A stretch of DNA of 64,000 bases from Ilyonectria destructans (taxonomy: Eukaryota > Ascomycota > Sordariomycetes > Hypocreales > Nectriaceae). Below the pieces are notes generated by a model. That model ran no database searches and was not told where the DNA came from. It worked only from the letters and a program-made list of their open reading frames with translations. The DNA is taken from assembly GCA_020740775.1 (NCBI GenBank), contig JAHEWK010000001.1, positions 7,068,001 through 7,132,000 of the forward strand. Reading direction: 5' to 3'. Numbering within the stretch: position 1 is the stretch's first letter; every line of letters begins with the position of its first letter. Position numbers and translations under genes: made by a program. Positions 56,581-64,000 of the stretch are shown piece by piece.

Positions 56581-58555
56581 TTATTCTATAACTTTTATCT
56601 CGTGAGGTCTCTTCTGCTTCCTAGGTCCCAGCACTAACTTCTCCTGTTCAACAGCAACTTGGTTGTTAAGGAGATGACTCGGGTCACGGACGAACCAGGC
56701 TACCACCAAAGCCGTCACTCCGAATGGGATCATCACATAGAATACTAGTCGGAAAGCATCTGCATAGGTATTCTTAAACGCAGCTGCCGTCGCATCGATA
56801 ACAGGCTGCGTTAGGTCAGGAACGCGCCCAAGTGCTGTCGGATTCCCAACGGCATTTTCAATCACTGCGGGGATCAGTTGCTTCAAGTTTGCTTGCGGGA
56901 ACCCGGCAGCAGTGGCTGCGCCGACGATGTTGTTGGCCAGATTGCGATTGACGTTAGATGCCAAAATCGTGGAGAAGATGGCGTTGCCCACGGAGCCACC
57001 GGCGCTGCGAAAGGTACCCATCAGGCCGGCAGTAATGCCGAGCTCTTCCTGAGGGACGAAAAGGCTGGACGAGACATATGCCAACAGGGTGACCCAGGTG
57101 AAGCAAGACTGACCGAACATAGGCAGAATGGTCCAGGCTGTCTTGTTGTGGGGTATGACAGCTGCATACGAGGCGGTGAAGGCAGTTTGTAACAACAAGG
57201 CGAACATAATCTGCAAGCGGACATGCTTGATTTTGTGGACTAAACTTGGTAAGATCCAGCCACCGATAACCCCAGACATACTGGCCGGAATCGAGATGAT
57301 GCCGATCTGGACGATATCATTGGTGAACATAAATAGCGTCGCCTGGTTCCCGAGAGCAATCATCGTCTGCCAGATCATTCCGGAGATAAATAGGATAACC
57401 AGGTGGATGGTGAACTCGCGACCCATCCGGAAAATCTTAGGTGGGAAGATGGGCGATTTGGGCACTATGAAGTCGTAGACGAAGCTGGCGATGAAGACAA
57501 CAGCGCCGACGGTGATGGTCGATGCGACCAAAGGCACAGAATAGTCCGGGCGGCCAAGATATGTTATGCCAACGAGGAATACGGCCAGGCCGGTCGCGAA
57601 GAGACCCAATCCGACAAAGTCAAGACTTTTGAATTCATCCCATCGAGACCTCTCATGATCGTGTTGTGGACGGGAGGGCGGGAAGTAGCTGAAAAACGTG
57701 CCGACAATGCAAATTGCAGAGTAGACGATGGTAAGATAAAAGCACCATCTCCAGCTGGCATGAAGGTAAAGCTGGGTAGCGAGGAGGCCACTTATGGCTC
57801 CCCAAGGAATGGCGATGCAAAACTCAGTCCACGCGAGTCCAATTCCTCTGCCCTTCTGTCAGCACACGTTCTTCATGAAGCCGACGCCGCGTAAAATCAG
57901 TGAACGCACCGGTATTTGTTTGGAAGCAATTCTGCGATGCCCGGATACGAGACGAAGACGACGCCAGCCCCAAAGCCTATGCAAGTACTTCCTGCGACAA
58001 CAACGAGGGTAGACTGGGCAGCACAGCCGATGATCTGTAGGAAGTTTGCTGTCAGAGAGAGTTCTATGGCTGGAGGCTATCTCGTAGCCTGTGTCCACAT
58101 ACCGCGCCAACCAGCGTGAGGAACTGGCCAAAGATTAGAATCCACCGCCGGCCGAAGATGTCGCTTAAACCACCGGCGATGGCGAATGAGATGGCTGAGC
58201 CAATGGACCATCCGCCAGGTATCCATGCGATGTTCTGCGTGTCTCCGAGAGACATGCCGATCTGCTGAAGGATTTGCGCGGGCATGACGAATCCTGTGGC
58301 AATTGCCGGGACGAAAGAGAGGCCCATAAACTGCAGTTAGGTATTAGCGAACATTGCTCAGCCCCAAGCTTATGCCTCAAAGCGAGGATACCAGCTGCCT
58401 TTACTCACAAAAACGGCCAAGATCGTGGAAGCAGACACCCGTGGCTTGGGGTCCAGCTCGCTAGGCGATGTTGATATGTCTTCATGGTTCTCGACTACCT
58501 CGGTGGGAGAGGTAGTCTCAACGAATGTCTCGGACGGCTTGGTTGCTTCCATCAT
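56581..58555 (-). CDS. MFS transporter, TRI12/siderophore-pump-like 14-helix family
   Basis: Membrane pump exporting or importing a small organic molecule. The ATG at 58555 opens an acidic N-terminus (SETFVETTSPTEVVENHED). Exons join at short introns near 58405-58335, 58100-58040 and 57910-57850. Family strings follow: SFVPAIATGFVMPAQILQQI, AWIPGGWSIGSAISFAIAGG, LSDIFGRRWILIFGQFLTLV, then AVFLVGITYLGRPDYSVPLV and QATLFMFTNDIVQIGIISIP in the long last exon 57609-56581. The helix pattern and loops match the fungal trichothecene efflux/siderophore group, but no toxin genes lie in this window, so a general drug or metabolite pump is the safer call. The C-terminus is basic. Confidence 0.85.
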
Positions 58556-59078
58556 GTATACTCGACACAGAAATCACAGTGGCGGGACTTAATGCAAAGA
58601 AGCGTTGGAAAAATGTAAAACAGACACAAGCGGATGGCTGCGCGACTTTGTACTTGACGGATCCGACGTCGTGTAATTGACGCCAACTCTTCTGTCTCCA
58701 GCTTTTAGAATCACGGGCCGCCCCATTCCCCCGCATTCACTGCCGGTATCCGGAGTTCCTTGGCATCGTTGAAAGGTCGGAAAACTCTCTTTCGCGGGGA
58801 AGGGCGCTTTCTCGCCTTGGAAGCCCCGAGGTAAAGTCGGACACTGATGAGACCGGTATCTTCGGTTCCCGGCTCGGTAGATGATGGGTTTCAGCCTAGC
58901 CCTCATGCATGTTAACCGCTCGCTTGGGGTGACATATCAATTTGTAATGACAAGCACTTGAATTCTGTATAACGCTGACACAGTCGAGACTGAGACCAAG
59001 TCCCCTGCCCAAAGCTTAATCTGGGGATTGTGTAGGCTTGGTCCTGAGCTTTGGCCTTAATTTTGAGTTTGCGAATTT
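58556..59078. other. Intergenic region, no gene seen
   Basis: About 520 bp containing the promoter of the MFS gene and, further right, the flank of the transposon. No coding signal. Confidence 0.45.
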
Positions 59079-59122
59079 GTACTTTTGTTGTACTTTTGTT
59101 GTACTTTTGTTGTACTTTTGTT
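59079..59122. repeat. 11 bp minisatellite, four units
   Basis: GTACTTTTGTT is repeated four times without change, about 40 bp before the left end of the Tc1/mariner relic. Confidence 0.9.
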
Positions 59123-59159
59123 CAAGCTGAGCCTTGAACTGGCAACTAGTTCTATTACC

Positions 59160-60558
59160 GAGGAGCATTCAAAAGTTCTAGCTCGCGCTAGAGACACTAG
59201 CGTCGCGGGAGGAAGCAAATCAGCGTGTTTAATGTATAGTGGAATTCCCGAGGTATCTACGCCCTTGTCTAACCTTCCTTATACTCATTTCCTCTTTTCA
59301 TCCATGGCCAAGCTGGCTCAATAGCATTGAGGTCCGAGGAATTCCCACACCACAGCAGCCGCGTGATGCGATTCACATCATAGCACTATTGCTGTATGTA
59401 GTGACTGTGGGCTGGAGCCTTATCTTCTTGAACAACTGTGCCCGGCCGGTCCTTGGCACATTCCAAAGCAAATAGAAACATCTTCAGGACCAGAACCGTC
59501 TTCTGATAGCGATACCAGTCAATACCGCCCTTGGAGCCCCTTATCAGTTTTCTAGTCTGCTTATTCTATCGCTATACGGGCTTCGGGCCCGGTAGCTAGC
59601 GTAGATTCAATTGTCGTATTCCATTCGAGATTTCCCACTCTTCCTTCATAAGAGGCTCAAGTTATTCATTCATTTCGGCAATTACTTTATCAGCTGCTTT
59701 GTTCTCTGCTGCTGTTTCTGGACCCCAGCAGTGACAACGGCCTTTCTTTTCGTAGGAAAAACAACCCCAGAACATAAACTCGGACGCGCCTTTCCATCGC
59801 TCCCGGATACAGCTTCAGATAAAGGCTTCACTGGCTTCACTCCAACTTGATAGCTTCCACGCCGATGAACCAAAATGACAGAAGTCTCATCAGACCAAAT
59901 GACGTTCTTCCAGTCCTCTCAGGTCCAGTCACGACGTTCAAGACACCAGGTTGGACGTGCCTGCTTCATATTCTTCGTCAACCCAGGCTTCCTTGTTGGC
60001 TTCGTCTTCCGGAACCCTGCTTTCTTCAGTATTCGCCATACCGTGACGGTCAAGATCTCGATCCCATCGCTGCTCAGTTCACCCGCGATATCAGCACACG
60101 TCTTTTCCCTGCCAATCGATCCCGACGAACCTTAGCGATAATCTCTATGCGTGCCTCGTCTGTCTGCTTCTTAGGACGCCCAGCCCGCTCGGCATCACGA
60201 AGGTATTCGTCGTGTAGAATCATGGGTCGATGATTAGGATCGAATCCGCGTTCAATGGCGCGGGCATAGATGCCGTTGATCGTACGGGTTAGAAGCCCAG
60301 TTATTTCTGCAACTTCAGCTGTTGTTTTGCCACCTGAAGGGCTCTTGAAGACGACTATAAGAGCCCGTGTTGCGATGTCGGTCTTTGGCATTCTGGCTGT
60401 CTGAGAAGGGGAGAGGGTCAAGATGAGGGAAAACTAGGAAATGCGAAAGAGGGGAAAGGTACCTAAAAAAATTAGCTGGTTACATTCGCTGACTATGTAA
60501 TCCCTGTTTGTGGCTGATCTTAGCGTCTGCGCGAGCCAGAACTTTTGAAATGCTCCTC
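59160..60558 (-). mobile_element. Tc1/mariner-type DNA transposon, decayed
   Basis: Terminal inverted repeats of about 40 bp: 59160-59200 starts GAGGAGCATTCAAAAGTTCT, and the right end, read in reverse from 60558, starts GAGGAGCATTTCAAAAGTTC. Between them on the minus strand lies a transposase: a helix-turn-helix part from about 60390 (TTAEVAEITGLLTRTINGIY, DEARIEIIAKVRRDRLAGK), then KNVIWSDETSVIL with the first Asp, CIRERWKGASEFMFWGCFS, VVQEDKAPAHSHY with the second Asp, and LLWCGNSSDLNAIEP with the final acid. Stop codons (DWT-stop-EDW; TAG after HYIQQ) and at least two frame changes break it. At about 1.4 kb it is near full length but can no longer encode a transposase. Confidence 0.88.
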
Positions 60559-60792
60559 AGTTGTTCCTAGGAGCATAGGCAATGCCCACAAGTGGGGCTT
60601 GAGTGAATCTGTTTGGGAACTGCCGACATGAACTTTACTTTGGATGGAATTGTATTCTACCCAGATATAATAATCTCTGGAGGCATCCCTAAGAAATCAC
60701 CTCTATCTCTCATCTAGCATCACATTTTCCTATGCAGAGAAACAGAGAACTATTCATTGTATCGCCAGCCCCGAGAGCTGTCTTGCACCGCA

Positions 60793-62689
60793 ATGTCGAG
60801 CACTACCCAAGATGCATCCACCACTCAACCGCCAGCTTCTGTGTCAACACAAATCCCTCCTCCCCCACCTGACCCGGCACAGTTGATGGCACTCATCGCA
60901 ATCCGGGTCAAGAACGACCATGATGCCGTGACTCATTATGCAGCCATTCTCGCAGGCATCATGAGCCTCTTCATCATATCCAATCTTTTCGGCCGCTTGG
61001 GGCGCAAAAGTGGCCTACAGAAGTACATGGCTACTAGTCGACGCCTATTCAATTTTATTACAAGGTAAGACAACATTGTGAGATGTCAGCTCCTAATGCC
61101 TCTTTTAGACTAATTGTTCTCGTCTTCTCAGACTTCTGTTACTTAAGGTCCCTGGTGCACCTTCCCTGGGCCATGCTGTTCTCGTTACAACCTACCTCGG
61201 ATTAAATATCTGCTTTATATTTGTCTACGTCGATGATAGCGTTATGCTACTACATGCTGTTGTCGCTTCACGAGTGGGATGGTACGTATGCTGCAAAGTC
61301 TTACCAATAGGCTTCGACTAAACAGCAACTAGGTTGTCCATCATAAATATCTGCTTGACTGTATTTCTCAGTCTGAAAAACACTCCGCTTGGCCCTCTAG
61401 CAGGTTGGTCCTACGAACGATTGAATGTACTCCACCGAGTTTCCGGATTTACCTCGTTCGTACTCGTCGTCGCTCACGGCGCTTCATACTCTTCGTTCTT
61501 TCTAGAGCAACAAGATGCAGCTCGTTTGCGTGTCAATACAGATATCTTTGGTATGGTAGCAGGCTTTGCCATCCTGAGCGTCGTAACGGTTGCCTTAACC
61601 CTCCAGCGCCGACGCTACGAGCTCTTCTACATTCTGCATCTTTTTTTCTTCGTGATATCCTTAATCTTCATTAGCCTTCATCATCCAACTGCAGCAACAA
61701 GAGTAGTCATTGCAGTTGGGGTCGCTGCGGGCATGTGGCTCCTTGATCGTCTCGTCCGAGCATCTCGTCTTGTATATCATGGCATCAACAACGCGGCGGC
61801 ACTAGCACCTCTACCTTATGGGGGCACTAGGGTTGTCTTGAACAAAAGGCTCATCGGTGCTAAGTCTGGAGAGCATGCTTTCCTATGGATCCCTGGAATT
61901 CGTACGTTTGAGATGCACCCCTTTACAATCACCAGCACAGAGCCACTCGAGTTTGTTATCGCCTCCCAAGACGGATTTACTCGCGATTTACACCAATACG
62001 CCTTAAAAAACCCAGGCGCAATCTTAAAGGCTTCAGTTGAAGGACCCTATGGGCAGATACCCGACCCGAACCGATATGACAAGGTTCTTATCTTTGCTGG
62101 TGGCAGCGGCGGCAGCTTCGCTGTTGGCACCGCTCTCCGGATCCTACGGAGCTTCAAGGGCTCTTCTAAGAGAGATGTGACGCTTGTGTGGACGTTCAGG
62201 GATTACGGTATGTCTCCGGCATATCTCAATGCTTAGTAGATCGGTAACTGACTGTGTCTAGGTTTGCTCGAATGGTTTTCAGCTCATTTGAGCACTATTA
62301 CCCATGCGGAAGGATTCAAACTCTCAATCCACATAACCGGCCAAAAGGAGCTAGAGAAACCATCAACTAGTGGCCCGACGGGTTTGGAATCGAGTGATCG
62401 TTCTGAAGGGCCCCTCTTTGTAGAGGAATTTTCAGGAAAGACGGCGACACTCGAGATCGAGATTAGCACTCGGCCAGTCGGGATTGAGCGGGTTCCTATT
62501 AACCTCAGTCGTCCCGACATTGACAGTTTTATAGCTGAGGCTGTAGAAGGAATGGCGTTTCATGAAAGTGTTTTAGTCATGGGGTGCGGGCCGTCTGGGC
62601 TGTTGCAGGAGCTGAGAAAATCGACAACATCTCGCATGGGTATGGGAGGTCCTCAGGTTTACCTCCATTGCGAGCAGTTTGGTTGGTAG
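60793..62689 (+). CDS. Ferric-reductase-type transmembrane flavocytochrome (FRE family)
   Basis: Moves electrons from NADPH through FAD and two hemes across the membrane to ferric or cupric ions. ATG 60793 opens a Pro/Ser/Thr-rich leader. The first helix is YAAILAGIMSLFIISNLFG; helices across the next exons include the heme ligands His in VLHRVSGF with VVAHGASYS, and in FYILHLFFF with FISLHHPT. HPFTITS binds FAD, VEGPYGQ and FAGGSGGSFAVG contact NADPH, and VMGCGPSG plus LHCEQFGW close the protein. Introns lie at about 61064-61132, 61281-61330 and 62206-62262. The NADPH motif has GGSGGS where GGSGIT is more common. About 575 residues, the usual size. Nothing nearby is a clear iron gene, so its link to iron uptake is by family only. 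Confidence 0.9.
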
Positions 62690-64000
62690 GAGGTACCGGA
62701 TTGTTTTTGTATTGTGAGGAGATTATTATTATCTGTAGAGTCAACTATTGCTCCAGGCTTAGGTCGATATCCTCTGGGACTTGCAGACAGTAATACAAGT
62801 GACCAATTGCCCTTGCTGTGAAATCGACGGGCTTAGCTCACCGATTACATTTGATTCTATGGGTGCCCACGGGGTGCCCACAGCTGAGAATGGATCAGCA
62901 TGGGCCCCAACAAATATCAGGTTGCGTCATCTGAAGAACATGTGGCCTCCAACTTATAGGAGGAAGTTTAGATGAAAGGAACAAAGCCTTTATCCCTCTC
63001 CCACACTGTCTACAACCGACGACTCCGATCGTATCAAGCGACCACGCTTATATTACAGCGCCGTGCCGCCAGCTAAGGCTAAAATTATTTAAAAACTAAG
63101 CCTAAGACTTCTACTTAATACTCATATTCCCTTTTCTTTCTTTAATGATCTATTCTGAAAATAACTGATATAGAAGCTTAATTCTTAGTTATCAGACTAG
63201 ATACTATAGAGCTGGCAATTAATAAGCTATCTGCTAGATAATATATATAAGTCTAAGAGACTAGATCAAGCAGGAGCTTTTAGATACCTTCACTACAATT
63301 TATCTCGGGTTCGACCTCTAGACCTCGCCTCATCGGTACTGAAGCGGGGCTAAGTGGATTGGGCCAAGGATTCAACACCAGGGGTATTTCTTAGGGGGTC
63401 TCATGAAGCGATTTTTCAACAACATCATCACCTTCGACACCAAGCTGCTGGAAGGGGCGAGACCTCCCCAGCTGCTAGCTAGGCTAGCTATTCTTTTCTT
63501 TTCTTAGTCTTTGGCCTTATTATTTGACAGCTATTCTGAAATTGCTTGCTGTCCCTCTCTGCGATCCGTTTTTCCTCGAGCCCGATCTGCCGTGTCCTTC
63601 ATCCGAAGTCCATGGTTCTTGATTTTGTGTGTCGTCATGTTAGCTGCAGGTGTACACGGCAGTGGCGACTTCAAAGTGAAGAGCACCCTGGTAGAGCTGA
63701 AATGGGGGTGCTAGGCTGGGCCGATCCTTCTGCGGAAAACAGGGGAATAATGTAATTCGTTATCCGCAGACAAAGGACATATCCCATGAGGACATTCACT
63801 TCTATCTCTGCGAATCTGCCTGACGTCTCCTAAGCCAAGCTTAATATACACAAGTCTCGTCCATGTAAGCCATGCGATTATCTTCTCGTCAGTGAGCCGG
63901 ATCAGTCTTGGGTGACGGGAAAGGACAAGGTCTACGATGAGCAACTACAGATCCTTTTTTTCCAACCCAGCATTCCCGAAGCCATCATTCATTGCACACT
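62690..64000. other. Gene-free right edge with AT-rich relic
   Basis: About 1.3 kb. 63060-63300 is AT-rich with stops in all frames, as in the other RIP islands. A minus-strand frame at 63711-63944 (77 codons) resembles no family I know and may be a transposon remnant. GGGGTGCCCAC is repeated in tandem at about 62860. No gene can be supported. Confidence 0.5.

Noticed and set aside
56581..58555. Reading the TRI12-like pump as evidence of a mycotoxin cluster
   Set aside because: No terpene synthase, PKS, NRPS or P450 gene is present in the window.
63511..63714. Possible secreted peptide with a hydrophobic stretch
   Set aside because: No ATG at the 5' end, no homology, and it lies in decayed sequence.
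63711..63944. 77-codon minus-strand frame, perhaps transposase-derived
   Set aside because: No recognisable motif; kept only as a remark on the right-edge interval.
1..64000. tRNA, rRNA or CRISPR arrays
   Set aside because: Scanning for T-loop-like GGTTCGA strings gave only hits inside coding regions or without a cloverleaf; no regularly spaced repeat array is present.

Overview
The window is nuclear DNA of a filamentous ascomycete (Pezizomycotina, most likely a Sordariomycete; the genus cannot be fixed from sequence alone). The reasons are genes split by short 45-80 bp GT-AG introns, Zn2Cys6 regulators, a HET-domain pseudogene, fungal MFS, GT2, GH16 and GH3 families, TATA boxes about 85-105 bp upstream of starts, and AT-rich relics whose stop codons are of the C-to-T / G-to-A type expected from repeat-induced point mutation (RIP).

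Layout. 0-4.3 kb: the 3' part of a fused anaerobic ribonucleotide reductase and its radical-SAM activase (NrdD-NrdG), then a secreted beta-helix protein. 4.8-17.6 kb: a multi-exon GT2 membrane glycosyltransferase, a type II membrane GH16 glucanase, a mitochondrial-type rhomboid protease, a four-helix membrane protein, a candidate 84-residue gene whose ATG is separated from the rest by an intron, and a DEDD exonuclease-fold protein lacking catalytic acids. 18.5-21.1 kb: a RIP-damaged Zn2Cys6 pseudogene running into about 1.2 kb of extremely AT-rich relic. 21.1-26.3 kb: two divergent MFS transporters. 26.9-34.1 kb: secreted GH3 glucosidase, a flavocytochrome b2-type dehydrogenase without a mitochondrial presequence, a copia LTR with its polypurine tract, and an intronless bacterial-type OpgH/MdoH glucan glucosyltransferase. 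34.7-37.0 kb: a terminal-inverted-repeat element, a 134 bp tandem duplication, a small CxxC protein, a HET pseudogene with three RIP-type stops, and a copia RNase H fragment.

38.3-58.6 kb looks like a catabolic cluster for an amine, amide or amino acid: aldehyde dehydrogenase, two divergent regulators, two head-to-head FAD-dependent amine/amino-acid oxidase-family enzymes, an amidase, a cupin-class III aminotransferase fusion, an APC amino-acid/GABA-type permease and a TRI12-type MFS pump. Its substrate is inferred only by class. 59.1-62.7 kb: a decayed Tc1/mariner element and a ferric-reductase-type flavocytochrome. The last 1.3 kb is relic DNA with no supported gene.

The strongest points of interest are the two genes of apparent bacterial origin: the anaerobic reductase fusion, which would let a fungus make deoxynucleotides without oxygen, and OpgH, which in bacteria makes osmoregulated periplasmic glucans. 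The second is the cluster at 38-58 kb with its fused cupin-aminotransferase.
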